Shown: positions 32,530 through 40,796, counted from the stretch's first letter. The stretch: 64,000 nt of DNA from Streptomyces alboniger (GCF_008704395.1 NZ_CP023695.1:1798001-1862000); one strand, 5' to 3'. Notes: generated from the letters alone by a model not told the origin. A program made the numbers and translations.

Positions 32530-34008
32530 TCACATGCCTTGCTGCGACCTGGCCTTGAAGGCCGCCTTGCGGGCCTCCTTCGCCACCTTCTTGTCGGGGT
32601 GGAGGCGGCCCATCGCCTCCAGGACGTCCGCCGTCGCGGGGTGCTCCACCCGCCACGCGGTGGCGAAGAAGCCGCTGTGCTGCTGCGCGAGGCCCTCGAC
32701 CAGGCCCTGGAGCTCGTCCGAGTTGCCCTCGGCGCTGAGCTGCGCGGCGAGCGTGTCGATGGTGAGCCAGAAGACGAGCTGCTCGGAAGGAGCGGGCACG
32801 TCCGTCGCCCCCTGCTCGGTGAGCCACACCCGGGCGAGCCCTCCGAGCTGCGGGTCGTCGAGCACCTCCCGCAGCGCGGGCTCCGCCTCGCCGCCGACCA
32901 GGGACAGCGCCTGCTGGCAGCGGAGCCTGCGCAGCGGCGCGCCCTCGTCGCCGCCGCGGGCCGCGGCCAGCAACTCCCGTGCGGCGGCCAGCGGTTCGTG
33001 CCGGGCGAGCCACTGCTCGATCTCCGCCTGCGCGGCGGCCTGCGGGAAGCCGGAGGTGCCCTCCAGGAGCGCGTCCGCGCCCTTGTCGGCGAGGTCGCCG
33101 ACGGCGGGCGCGTCGACGCCGGCCTCCAGCATGCGGGCGCGGACGCCGTACAGACCGAGGGGGGTGAGCCGGACCATGCCGTACCGGGTGACGTCCTCGT
33201 CGTCGATCGGCGCGGGCACCTCGGTGGCGCCGGTCGTACCGGTGTCGTCGGGGGCGTCGATCTCGGCCATGAGCGCCTCGTCCACCGGCTGGTACTCGAC
33301 CAGGCCGAGCGGCTCGAAGAGGCGGAACTGGTCGTCGAGCCTCATCATCGCGTCCGACACCTGCTCCAGGATGTCGTCCGTGGGCTCGCCCATGTCGTCG
33401 GGGACGATCATCGAGGCGGCGAGCGCGGGCAGCGGCACGGGGCCCTCACCGGCCGCGGCGTCGCCCACGGTGAGCAGGTAGAGGTTGCCGAGGACGCCGT
33501 CGAGGAAGTCGGCCTCGGCCTGCGGGTCCCAGCCGAGCTCGTCGAAGTCGACCTCGCCGTTCTCCTCCAGGACGTCGAGGAGGTTGTCCATGTCCGGCAC
33601 GGTGGCGTCCGCGTAGACGGTGTCCAGGGCGCCCAGCCAGACGCCGAGGACGTCCTGCGGGCCGCCCGCGGAGAGCACCGCGAGGTCCTCGCCCGGGGTG
33701 ACGGTGCCTTCCGCGCCCTCTTCCTCGGCGTCGATGACCTCGACCAGGCCGGTGTCGACGGCGACGCGCCAGGCCTCGCTGGCGAGCGCGGCCGCGTCCG
33801 GGTCGTCCGCTTCGAGGCCGAGCTCGGCGGCGGCCGCCGGGAGCTGGGCGTCGACGAGTTCGCCGCCCGCGCCGACCCGGGTCTCGGGTCCCGCCCAGCG
33901 GGCGAGCCGCACGGCGCGGGACAGCAGCGGTGTGGCGAGCGCGGCCCGCGCGAGCTCCGCTTCGGAGTGCAGCAGCACCGGCGGCAGGGTGGCGGGGCTT
34001 ACGGACAT
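32530..34008 (-). CDS. Conserved hypothetical acidic protein
   Basis: 492 residues, strongly acidic, rich in Ala, Leu, Asp and Glu, with no signal peptide or membrane segment. It looks mainly helical; DVTRYGMVRLTPLGLYGVRARM is a winged-helix-like segment in the middle, and the last third (LRCQQALSLVGGEAEPALRE, then LHPDKKVAKEARKAAFKA) looks like HEAT-type helical repeats. No enzyme motif is seen. ATG chosen because of GGAGGAGAACC upstream. It is a single-gene unit; its leader contains a dispersed GC-rich repeat. Function unknown. Confidence 0.75.
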   Translation of the reverse strand: MSVSPATLPPVLLHSEAELARAALATPLLSRAVRLARWAGPETRVGAGGELVDAQLPAAAAELGLEADDPDAAALASEAWRVAVDTGLVEVIDAEEEGAEGTVTPGEDLAVLSAGGPQDVLGVWLGALDTVYADATVPDMDNLLDVLEENGEVDFDELGWDPQAEADFLDGVLGNLYLLTVGDAAAGEGPVPLPALAASMIVPDDMGEPTDDILEQVSDAMMRLDDQFRLFEPLGLVEYQPVDEALMAEIDAPDDTGTTGATEVPAPIDDEDVTRYGMVRLTPLGLYGVRARMLEAGVDAPAVGDLADKGADALLEGTSGFPQAAAQAEIEQWLARHEPLAAARELLAAARGGDEGAPLRRLRCQQALSLVGGEAEPALREVLDDPQLGGLARVWLTEQGATDVPAPSEQLVFWLTIDTLAAQLSAEGNSDELQGLVEGLAQQHSGFFATAWRVEHPATADVLEAMGRLHPDKKVAKEARKAAFKARSQQGM

Positions 34009-34027
34009 CGGCTGGTTCTCCTCCGGA

Positions 34028-34073
34028 GGGTGGGGCTCTCCCCTGCTCGACGGGGTCGAGGGCTCGGGGACGG
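34028..34073. repeat. Dispersed GC-rich repeat, copy in a gene leader
   Basis: Contains GGTGGGG, a C-run, then TCGAGGGCTCGGGG, matching in order and spacing the element inside sufD (51311-51358). It lies 20-65 bp upstream of the start of the acidic hypothetical gene. From memory, similar elements are frequent between genes in Streptomyces genomes. Confidence 0.55.
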
Positions 34074-34267
34074 GTCGGCAGGGCGCAAGCCTAGACGGAT
34101 TTGGCACCATGCCGCCCGGTTCATGTCCCTGTCAGAAAACGTACAGGTCAAGAACACCGGCACGACCTTGACAACTCCCCTGGTCACACAAGAGATTGAC
34201 GCGCGTAGAGCGCCCGCACGGCCCTGCACCGCAGCACCGTTCCCTCACCCTCATCCGGAGTCCCCTC

Positions 34268-36115
34268 ATGCCTCAGATACCGACGCCCCGCATGCCGAGA
34301 CCGGCCGCCGTCTCCGCCGTCGTCGCGACCGCCCTCGCGGCGGGCCTGCTCGCCGTCTCCGCCTCCACGGCCTCGGCCGACGAGGTCCGCGTCCACGACA
34401 TCCAGGGCACGACCCGGATCTCGCCGCTGGCCGGCCAGCAGGTCACCGACGTCCGCGGGGTGGTGACGGGCGTCCGCGCCTACGGATCCAAGGGCTTCTG
34501 GATCCAGGACACGAAGGCCGACGGTGACCCGGCGACCAGCGAGGGCGTCTTCGTCTACACCGGCTCGGCCACGCTCACCGTCGAGCCGGGCGACGCCGTG
34601 CGGGTCTCCGGGACGGTCGGGGAGTACGTTCCCGGCGGCGCCGCCTCCGGCAACCAGTCCCTCACCCAGATCACCAAGCCGACGGTGACCGTGGAGTCGT
34701 CCGGCAACGCGCTGCCCGCGCCGGTCAGGGTCGGCGCCAAGTCGGTGCCCGCCCGCTACGCGCCCGCCGGTGACCCCGCGCAGGGCAACAGCGTCAACGC
34801 GCTGCCGCTGAAGCCGCGTACGTACGCCCTGGACCTCTACGAGTCCCTGGAGGGCATGAACGTGGCGGTCGGCAGCTCGCGCGTGGTCGGGGCCACCGAC
34901 GCGTACAACGAGCTGTGGGTGACGGTGAGGCCCCACGAGAACCGCAGCCGGCGCGGCGGCACGGTCTACGGCTCCTACGACGCGCAGAACGGCGGACGGC
35001 TCCAGATCCAGCAGCTCGCGCCCGTCTCCGAGCGCCCCTTCCCGAAGGCGAACGTCGGCGACGTCCTGAAGGGCGGCGCGGAAGGCCCCCTGGACTTCAA
35101 CCAGTTCGGCGGCTACACCCTGGTCGCCCGCGAGCTGGGTGACGTACGCGACAAGGGCCTGGAACGCGAGAAGACGCGCCGGCAGGCCAAGGGCGAGCTG
35201 TCCGTGGCCACGTACAACGTCGAGAACCTCGACCCGGGCGACGCGCAGACGAAGTTCGACGCGCTGGCCGGCGCGGTCGTCACGAACCTCGCCTCGCCCG
35301 ACATCGTCGCCCTGGAGGAGATCCAGGACGACAACGGCGCGAAGAACGACGGCACGGTCGCCGCGGGCGCGACCCTGAAGAAGTTCACGGACGCGATCGT
35401 CGCCGCGGGCGGGCCCCGCTACGAGTGGCGGTCCATCGACCCGGTGAACAACAAGGACGGCGGCGAGCCGGGCGGCAACATCCGCCAGGTGTTCCTCTTC
35501 AACCCGGAGCGGGTCTCCTTCACCGACCGCGCGGGCGGCGACGCGACGACGTCCACCGAGGTCGTCCGCGCGGGCGAGCGGGCCGCGCTGAGCCACTCGC
35601 CGGGCCGCGTCGACCCGCAGAACGCGGCGTGGACCAACAGCCGCAAGCCGCTGGCCGGTGAGTTCGTCTTCCGCGGCCGCACGGTCTTCGTGATCGCCAA
35701 CCACTTCGGGTCCAAGGGCGGCGACGAGGGCCTCACCTCGCACCACCAGCCGCCGGTGCGCTCCTCGGAGGTACAGCGCCTCAAGCAGGCGCAGGCCGTG
35801 AACGGCTTCGTGAAGGACATCCGCGAGGTCCAGAGGAACGCGGACGTCGTCGTGCTCGGTGACATCAACGACTTCGAGTTCTCGGCGACCACCAAGGCCC
35901 TCCAGGACGGCGGCGCCCTGCGCGCGGCCGTCAAGTCGCTGCCCAGGAGCGAGCGCTACTCGTACGTCTACCAGGGCAACTCGCAGGTCCTCGACCAGAT
36001 CCTGACCAGCCCCGGCGTCGGCGACGGCTTCTCCTACGACAGCGTGCACATCAACGCGGAGTTCGCCGACCAGAACAGCGACCACGATCCGCAGGTGCTG
36101 CGCTTCAGGCCGTAG
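34268..36115 (+). CDS. Secreted endonuclease/exonuclease/phosphatase family protein (ExeM/NucH-like)
   Basis: 615 residues. Signal peptide: basic start, AAVSAVVATALAAGLLAVSA, cleavage near ASTASA. Residues 50-300 form an OB-fold/lamin-tail-like nucleic-acid binding part (KGFWIQDTKADGDP, DAVRVSGTVGEY). The EEP nuclease domain starts near 335: VATYNVENLDPGD, IVALEEIQDDNG (catalytic Glu), VIANHFGSKGGDEG, VVVLGDINDFEF (Asp-Asn) and NSDHDPQVLRF (His). It degrades extracellular DNA or RNA, probably for phosphate and nucleoside supply. TTGACA at 34168-34173 is a likely -35 box. The ATG before PQIPTPRM was chosen for the signal peptide. Confidence 0.92.
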   Translation: MPQIPTPRMPRPAAVSAVVATALAAGLLAVSASTASADEVRVHDIQGTTRISPLAGQQVTDVRGVVTGVRAYGSKGFWIQDTKADGDPATSEGVFVYTGSATLTVEPGDAVRVSGTVGEYVPGGAASGNQSLTQITKPTVTVESSGNALPAPVRVGAKSVPARYAPAGDPAQGNSVNALPLKPRTYALDLYESLEGMNVAVGSSRVVGATDAYNELWVTVRPHENRSRRGGTVYGSYDAQNGGRLQIQQLAPVSERPFPKANVGDVLKGGAEGPLDFNQFGGYTLVARELGDVRDKGLEREKTRRQAKGELSVATYNVENLDPGDAQTKFDALAGAVVTNLASPDIVALEEIQDDNGAKNDGTVAAGATLKKFTDAIVAAGGPRYEWRSIDPVNNKDGGEPGGNIRQVFLFNPERVSFTDRAGGDATTSTEVVRAGERAALSHSPGRVDPQNAAWTNSRKPLAGEFVFRGRTVFVIANHFGSKGGDEGLTSHHQPPVRSSEVQRLKQAQAVNGFVKDIREVQRNADVVVLGDINDFEFSATTKALQDGGALRAAVKSLPRSERYSYVYQGNSQVLDQILTSPGVGDGFSYDSVHINAEFADQNSDHDPQVLRFRP

Positions 36116-36137
36116 GGCGGGTCCCTAGGGCGGGTCC
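36113..36137. repeat. 12-bp tandem repeat spanning the nuclease stop codon
   Basis: TAGGGCGGGTCC at 36113-36124, whose first three bases are the stop codon, is repeated exactly at 36126-36137. Confidence 0.8.
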
Positions 36138-36147
36138 GTACCGGCTC

Positions 36148-36882
36148 TCACCCGTAGAGGTGGTGCAGCCAGTCCTGCCAGGCCAGTTCGGTGCGTTTGG
36201 TGTCGGCGTGCGGGCCGAAGTCGTGCACGCTGACACCGACCGGCGCGCCTCGGTGGCCGCGGCCGAAGAAGCGGTGCAGGGCGTCGTCCGTGCGCAGGCC
36301 GATGAAGTACCGGCTGCGGAAGTCGATCACCGCGTCCAGTTCCTCGCCGGGGCCCTCGACGCGGACGCGGGCGCCCTCAGAAGCGTCGTCGGGCAGGCCG
36401 AGGGCGCGGGCGAGGCGGACGAGGGCGTCGGGGGCGATCGAGGCCCGCGGGCCGTTGAGGGCGCAGAAGACGGCGGGGCGGCCCGCGAAGTACGCCATGT
36501 ACTGGCGCAGGGTGTGCAGGTGGAAGTCGGTGCGCCGGGTGGCGTCGGCGTGCTGGCCGTCCAGGTCCTCGGTGAAGACGCCGCTGTGGACGTAGCGCAG
36601 CCAGGAGCGGCGTCCGCCGTCGCGGGGCTCGATGGTGTGGTCGAGCTGGTCGAGGCTCTGTCCGGGCACGCCGTCCGGGTCCTCGACGCGGGCGGTGAGG
36701 CGGTGCGGCGGGTCCCATCGGGTGACGGTGCCGCCGAAAGGGGCGGTGCCGCCCTCCCGCGGCTCGTACTCCATGGGCCACAGCCAGCCGCCGGTGCCCG
36801 TGGTGAGGGCGGCCCAGAGCTGGGCCGGGGAGCCCTCCACCTCGAACTCCCGGGCTATGTCGAACTCCTTGCCGCCGGTCAT
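36148..36882 (-). CDS. SRPBCC (START-like) domain protein
   Basis: 244 residues. The N-terminal two thirds are a SRPBCC/AHSA1-like domain: FDIAREFEVEGSPAQLWAAL at the start, WPMEYEPREGG and GTVTRWDPPHRLTARVED in the sheet, and the helix LHTLRQYMAYFAGRP. A smaller C-terminal alpha/beta part follows. Such proteins bind hydrophobic ligands or act as Hsp90 activators. ATG is preceded by GGTGGAGG, closer than ideal, but no better start is present. It lies 71 bp downstream of the monooxygenase-like gene on the same strand and may share its transcript, hence also the SoxR-like control. Confidence 0.78.
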   Translation of the reverse strand: MTGGKEFDIAREFEVEGSPAQLWAALTTGTGGWLWPMEYEPREGGTAPFGGTVTRWDPPHRLTARVEDPDGVPGQSLDQLDHTIEPRDGGRRSWLRYVHSGVFTEDLDGQHADATRRTDFHLHTLRQYMAYFAGRPAVFCALNGPRASIAPDALVRLARALGLPDDASEGARVRVEGPGEELDAVIDFRSRYFIGLRTDDALHRFFGRGHRGAPVGVSVHDFGPHADTKRTELAWQDWLHHLYG

Positions 36883-36953
36883 CCCTCCACCGTCCCGCCG
36901 CCCCCTACCGCTGTCCAGGCGGGCACGGCCGTCGGCGGGAGGGGGCCCCGAAT

Positions 36954-37703
36954 CTACGCCCAGCTCGGTACGAAGCCGTACGCGAACCGGTACCGGGCGA
37001 CGGTGCCGCTGCTCGTGACGCCGGGGAACTCGCGCACCCGCCGCCACTGCGGCGTCAGCGAATCCACCCCTTCGGCCGCGGCGAGCACGTCGATGTGGGC
37101 CTGCTCGGTCTCCCACTCCGCGTAGTTGACGACTTCCGTGCCGTCCGTGCTGACGTGGAAGTGCGCGGAGATCAGCCCCTTGTCCTTGACCGGGTCGCTG
37201 TCCAGGGCCTCCAGTACGCCGTCCACCCAGGCGCGCTGCCGCTCCGCGTCCGGGCCGTCGAACACGATGCGCACGATCACGATCGCCCCGGGCTCCCGCC
37301 GCTCGCCGCCGGAAGCGGCGCTCCAGCTGCGGTACAGCCGCGTCTTGGACAGGCCGAGGCGTTCGATGCCCGGCACGGCCGCGTCGATCTCGGTGTTGCG
37401 CGCGTCCCTGCCGTTGTGCGCGCCGTCGAAGAAGTCCTGGTAGGCCTCCTCGTCGCGCCAGTGCGAGTGGTGCAGGACCGCCGATCCGTCGGAGCCGTCG
37501 AAGCCCGCGTACACCGTGTACGACAGGAGCCCCTCGTGCGGCCAGGGGCGGCTCTCCCAGGCCCGCGCGATGGCGTCCAGGGTGGCCCGCTGCCGCTCGG
37601 GGGAGCCGGTGCTCCAGGTGCTGATGAAGGCGAGGCCCGCTTCGGGGCGGGCCGGGTCGGGGTGGGTGCCGGTGCTCAGGGTCGTGGCCGTGGTCGCAGA
37701 CAT
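36954..37703 (-). CDS. Antibiotic biosynthesis monooxygenase-like protein with two ABM domains
   Basis: 249 residues made of two dimeric alpha-beta barrel (ABM) units: the first around LAFISTWSTGSPERQRATLD and LLSYTVYAGFDGSDGSAVLH, the second around IVIVRIVFDGPDAERQRAWV and ISAHFHVSTDGTEVVNYAEW. Each pattern (strand, long helix, strand, W-rich strand) is typical of cofactor-free monooxygenases that oxidise quinols and polyphenols. ATG of MSATTATT was chosen. Upstream lies a SoxR-like dyad with MerR-type promoter spacing; in S. coelicolor, SoxR controls a monooxygenase gene of this chromosomal region (SCO1909, from memory). So a role in handling redox-active metabolites is likely. Confidence 0.85.
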   Translation of the reverse strand: MSATTATTLSTGTHPDPARPEAGLAFISTWSTGSPERQRATLDAIARAWESRPWPHEGLLSYTVYAGFDGSDGSAVLHHSHWRDEEAYQDFFDGAHNGRDARNTEIDAAVPGIERLGLSKTRLYRSWSAASGGERREPGAIVIVRIVFDGPDAERQRAWVDGVLEALDSDPVKDKGLISAHFHVSTDGTEVVNYAEWETEQAHIDVLAAAEGVDSLTPQWRRVREFPGVTSSGTVARYRFAYGFVPSWA

Positions 37704-37750
37704 GGCTGTCCATCCGTCCGTCTCGGTGTGGGTCGGTGCGTGCGTGTTCC

Positions 37751-37781
37751 ACGTTCCGACCTCAACCACGGTTCAGGTCAA
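37751..37781 (-). promoter_or_regulatory. SoxR-type promoter/operator
   Basis: Minus strand: TTGACC (37776-37781), 19-bp spacer, GAACGT (37751-37756). The over-long spacer is typical of MerR-family targets, and it is filled by the dyad ACCTgAACCgtGGTTgAGGT (37759-37778), which differs from perfect symmetry at only one base pair. It sits at the stop codon of the SGNH gene and 48 bp before the ABM gene start. Confidence 0.7.
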
Positions 37782-38578
37782 GCCCGTTCACGAGCCGGTA
37801 CGGTCACCGCGCCGAGAGCGGGCCGTTTCGCTTCCCTGCCGTCGCCCGACGAGCGGCCCCGCATACGCCGCCACAGCCACGGCCCCATGAACCCGGCCAG
37901 CCAGCGTGCCTCCGCCGTCGCCTCGCCGAGCACCGACACCAGGGCGAGCGGCGGCAGCGTCGTCAGCCAGTCCTCGTGGCCGGGCAGGCCGAGGGCGTCC
38001 GCCATGCCCTCGGCGATCCTCGCGTGGCCCAGCGGGCTCGCGTGCAGGCGGTCGCCGCTCCACAGCCGCGGATCGGTGGTGACCCGGTGCGGGAACGTGT
38101 CGAGCACGGTCACGCCGTGCCGGTCGGCGGCCGCCCGGATCCGGGCGTTCAGGTCCAGGACGCGGGGCAGCGCGCGCCGGGCGAGCGGCGCGATCCGTCC
38201 GATGTCCGGGAAGGTCACGGTGGCCACGTGCGCGCCCGCCGCGGTGAGTTCGGTGAACATCTCCTCCAGGTCGGCGGCGACGCGCGCGGCGTCGAAGCCC
38301 GGCCGCACCAGGTCGTTCATGCCCGCCATGACGGTCACCAGGTCCGGCTTCAGCGCGAGGGCAGGGCCCAGCTGCTCCGCCTTGATCCCCGCCGTCAGCC
38401 GGCCGCGCACGGCGAGATTGGCGTAGGTGAGGTCCGGGTTCACCGCGGCGAGGATCTCGGCGAGGCGGTCGGCCCAGCCGCGGTAGCCGTGCGCCTCGTC
38501 GCCGTCCCCGAGACCCTCCGTCTGGCTGTCGCCGAGCGCGACGTAGCGGGCGTAGGGATGCTGCCGCGTGGTGGTCAT
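37778..38578 (-). CDS. SGNH/GDSL hydrolase (lipase/esterase family)
   Basis: 266 residues. Block I is YVALGDSQTEGLGDG with the nucleophile serine; block II glycine and block III asparagine are in LAVRGRLTAG and TVMAGMNDLVRPG; block V is WSGDRLHASPLGH with Asp and His. No signal peptide, so it is probably a cytoplasmic esterase or thioesterase. The C-terminal 50 residues include WLAGFMGPWLWRRMRGRSSG, basic and amphipathic, possibly membrane-contacting. ATG behind GGAGGAAG. The stop lies inside the SoxR-like site of the next gene. Confidence 0.9.
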   Translation of the reverse strand: MTTTRQHPYARYVALGDSQTEGLGDGDEAHGYRGWADRLAEILAAVNPDLTYANLAVRGRLTAGIKAEQLGPALALKPDLVTVMAGMNDLVRPGFDAARVAADLEEMFTELTAAGAHVATVTFPDIGRIAPLARRALPRVLDLNARIRAAADRHGVTVLDTFPHRVTTDPRLWSGDRLHASPLGHARIAEGMADALGLPGHEDWLTTLPPLALVSVLGEATAEARWLAGFMGPWLWRRMRGRSSGDGREAKRPALGAVTVPARERA

Positions 38579-38686
38579 GGGCCGAGCTTCCTCCGGGCAC
38601 CCGGTGCCGTCAACGCGGCCTCTCGGGGCTGGGGCCCGGCCTCCCATCGCCTCACGCGCGGTGGCCGCGACGCGTACGAGCGCCGC

Positions 38687-38721
38687 TGTGCCCCGGCCGA
38701 AAGGAACACGGCCGGGGCACA
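38687..38721 (-). terminator. Strong hairpin terminator after the DUF4235 gene
   Basis: GTGCCCCGGCCG (38688-38699) pairs perfectly with CGGCCGGGGCAC (38709-38720), extended by a T-A pair, loop of nine bases. It lies 19 bp after the stop of the three-gene envelope-stress operon. Confidence 0.8.
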
Positions 38722-38739
38722 CGGGCGGCGGGGTGCGGC

Positions 38740-39006
38740 TCAGTCGGGCCAGCGGCCGGTGACCCGGCGTACGCTCACCGCGCCGCCGCGCTCCACCGCC
38801 GCCCTGACCACGGCGAAGATCGCGCCCTGGATCGCGGCGGCCGCGAGGATCTCGCGCCAGGTGCGTTCCTCGTCGTGGGCGTCCGGCGCGTCGTCCTCGC
38901 CCGCCACCGCCTTCCAGGTGCGCTGGAACAGAGCGCCCGCGGCCATGCCTCCGAGCATGCCGAAGGCCATGCCGACGGGCTTGTAGAGCATGGTGGCCTT
39001 GGTCAT
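38740..39006 (-). CDS. DUF4235 family small membrane protein
   Basis: 88 residues with two probable membrane helices: LYKPVGMAFGMLGGMAAGALF at the N terminus and WREILAAAAIQGAIFAVVRA, separated by an acidic loop (GEDDAPDAHDEE). The W-K-A-V-A-G and basic C terminus fit DUF4235. ATG overlaps the stop of the DUF3618 gene, making it the third gene of a translationally coupled operon (DUF1469, DUF3618, DUF4235). This trio is common in actinobacteria; function is unknown but often discussed with envelope or stress. Confidence 0.85.
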   Translation of the reverse strand: MTKATMLYKPVGMAFGMLGGMAAGALFQRTWKAVAGEDDAPDAHDEERTWREILAAAAIQGAIFAVVRAAVERGGAVSVRRVTGRWPD

Positions 39007-39659
39007 CGGCGGCCACCGCCCTTCCGTCGGCGCAGCACCACGAACGCGAGCAGCACGCCCGCCCCCGCCGCGACGAACGCCCCCGGCCGCCGGCGGCCGG
39101 CCCGTGCGACGCCGGTCGCGACGGAACGTACCGGCTCGGGTGTGTTCTCCTGCACGAGCCGCGCGGCCTCGGCGACCTTCTCCTCGGCCTGTACGACGGT
39201 CTGGTGCTCCTCCGCGCGCGCCTTGGCGCCGAGTACGGCCCCCTTGGCCAGCGCGGCACCCTCGGCCGCCTTGCCCTTCGCGAGGGCGGCACCCTCGATG
39301 GCCTTGCCCTTGACCTGCGCCGCGCCTTCGATGGCCTTGCCCTTCGCCTGCGCGGCGCCCTCGGCGGTCACGCTCTTCGCGTGGCCCGCCTCCTGCGCCG
39401 CCTTGCCCTTCGCGCGCGCCGCCTGCTCCGTCATCTTGTCCTTCATCTGTGCCGCCGTTCCTCGTACCTGGCCCTTGACCGCCTCGGCCCGATGCCGTGC
39501 GCGGGTCTTCACGTCCGCCTTCGCCGCCAGTTCCTCGACGGTCTCGCCCAGTCGGCCGCGGGTCTCCTCGATCTGCGTGCGCAGTTCGTCCGGGTCGGTG
39601 GGGTCCGTGGAGTCTGTGGGGTCTGTGGGGTCCTTGGGGTCATTTGGTGTGCTCGTCAT
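39003..39659 (-). CDS. DUF3618 protein with six LEA-like 11-residue repeats
   Basis: 218 residues. N terminus: Asp-Pro-Thr repeats, then the DUF3618 helix ELRTQIEETRGRLGETVEEL. Residues 78-143 are six consecutive 11-mers in one register: EQAARAKGKAA, QEAGHAKSVTA, EGAAQAKGKAI, EGAAQVKGKAI, EGAALAKGKAA, EGAALAKGAVL. This matches the Ala/Lys/Glu-rich amphipathic pattern of group 3 late-embryogenesis-abundant proteins. A C-terminal membrane anchor follows (AFVAAGAGVLLAFVVL, then basic residues). It could form a membrane-tethered helix that protects the envelope during drying or osmotic stress; this is inference. It overlaps both neighbours by ATGA-type junctions. Confidence 0.88.
   Translation of the reverse strand: MTSTPNDPKDPTDPTDSTDPTDPDELRTQIEETRGRLGETVEELAAKADVKTRARHRAEAVKGQVRGTAAQMKDKMTEQAARAKGKAAQEAGHAKSVTAEGAAQAKGKAIEGAAQVKGKAIEGAALAKGKAAEGAALAKGAVLGAKARAEEHQTVVQAEEKVAEAARLVQENTPEPVRSVATGVARAGRRRPGAFVAAGAGVLLAFVVLRRRKGGGRR
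39231..39428 (-). repeat. 33-bp (11-codon) coding repeats, six units
   Basis: Six units of 33 bp in the DUF3618 gene. The central three are the most alike at DNA level (GGCCTTGCCCTT recurs each 33 bases on the plus strand), which suggests recent copying. Confidence 0.8.
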
Positions 39660-40078
39660 CGGTGCGCCCTTCCCTTGATCTCCTCGACGTCCGCCTTGAC
39701 GCTGTCGATGGCCTCCTGGGGCACCGGTGGAACCGCGCGCTTCAACTGCCCGCGCCCCACTGCCGCCAGTACCCCGGCCACGGCGAAGAGAACACCGGTG
39801 ACGATCAGGGCGGCGGCCCAGACGGGCAGGGCGAGTGAGAGCGCCGCGATCGCCGTGGCCGCCAGCGCCATGAGCCCGATGTACGAGATCGCGCCGGCCG
39901 CGCCGAGGAGCCCGCCTCCGCGGCCCGCACGCTTGCCCTTCTCGGCCATCTCCTGGCCGGCGAGCCGCATTTCCTGGCGTACGAGTTCCGATAGCTGTGT
40001 GGTGGCCTGCTCGACGAGCTGGCCCACCGAGTGCTGCGCGGGGTCGCGGATCGGCCGCTCGTCCCTGGTCCCGGTCAC
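39656..40078 (-). CDS. DUF1469/Actinobacterial holin-X family membrane protein
   Basis: 140 residues. N-terminal amphipathic helix SVGQLVEQATTQLSELVRQE with EMRLAGQEMAEKGKRAG, then two membrane helices (AAGAISYIGLMALAATAIAA and ALPVWAAALIVTGVLFAVAG) and a short charged tail with IDSVKADVEEIKGR. This is the usual layout of DUF1469, labelled phage holin by homology, but no lysis genes are near. GTG start with GGGAGG upstream. First gene of the coupled three-gene operon. Confidence 0.88.
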   Translation of the reverse strand: MTGTRDERPIRDPAQHSVGQLVEQATTQLSELVRQEMRLAGQEMAEKGKRAGRGGGLLGAAGAISYIGLMALAATAIAALSLALPVWAAALIVTGVLFAVAGVLAAVGRGQLKRAVPPVPQEAIDSVKADVEEIKGRAHR

Positions 40079-40130
40079 GGGTTTCGCCTCCCTTCTGGCT
40101 GGGAGGTCCGGGTACCCGTGCCGGGCCGCG

Positions 40131-40796
40131 CTATCCCCGCTGATCTCCGGTCAGCCGCGCCAACTCGGCCTGGAACCAGTCCAGGCGCGCCTGGAGCAGC
40201 GCGGCCTCGGCCATCAGTTCGGGCATCCCAAGGCCCGGCAGCCCTTCCGGGGAGGCGGGCGGGGCGGCCGCGACGACCCGCAGCCCCTCCCCCGCCAGCC
40301 GTGCGAACTCCGCGACGGCCCCGGCCCGGCGCCCGCCCCGGCACCATCCGCACGCGGCCTCCAGCGCCCGCCACCCCGGCCTGCCCCACCCCGCGTCGGC
40401 TAGGAGGGTTGCGGTGGCGCCGCAGTCGCACGGCGGGACGGTCGCGCGGCGCACCCGCTGCCGCCCGTACCGGAAGCCGCGCTCGAAGCGGATGTACACG
40501 CCGAGCACGGTCACTTCGAGCAGCAGCGCCTTGCGGTGCTCGGCGGTGCACAGCAGCCCCTCGGCGGTGGCGCGGTCGTGCACACAGTGGAAGCCGCAGT
40601 CGCAGCGGCGGTGGGGCGCGCTGTGCCGTCTGCCGTAGACGCAGCTCGCCTCGTCGAGCACCGCGTAGGGCCGGCCCGCGCCGAGGGAGACGCCGGTGAA
40701 GGCGGCCCGGGTGCCGTCGTAGGACAGCACCGGGCGGGCGATCTTGTATCCGGTCGGCGGCTCCGTCGGGCGTTCCTCGGGGAGCCGCGGCCTCAT
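40131..40796 (-). CDS. Cysteine-rich hypothetical protein, probable zinc binder
   Basis: 221 residues with three cysteine clusters: RRCDCGFHCVHD, PPCDCGATAT and ACGWCRGG, plus SCVYGRR, enough for two zinc sites. The N-terminal 60 residues (YKIARPVLSYDGTRAAFTGV) are non-metal-binding. The C-terminal helix (MPELMAEAALLQARLDWFQA) looks coiled-coil. The ATG overlaps the stop of a 52-codon gene (ATGA), and the longer open frame upstream is a shadow. No known function; DNA or RNA binding is possible. Confidence 0.75.
   Translation of the reverse strand: MRPRLPEERPTEPPTGYKIARPVLSYDGTRAAFTGVSLGAGRPYAVLDEASCVYGRRHSAPHRRCDCGFHCVHDRATAEGLLCTAEHRKALLLEVTVLGVYIRFERGFRYGRQRVRRATVPPCDCGATATLLADAGWGRPGWRALEAACGWCRGGRRAGAVAEFARLAGEGLRVVAAAPPASPEGLPGLGMPELMAEAALLQARLDWFQAELARLTGDQRG

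Noticed and set aside
39656..40078. Phage holin and prophage remnant
   Set aside because: DUF1469 is a normal actinobacterial membrane family; no lysin, integrase or structural phage gene is near.
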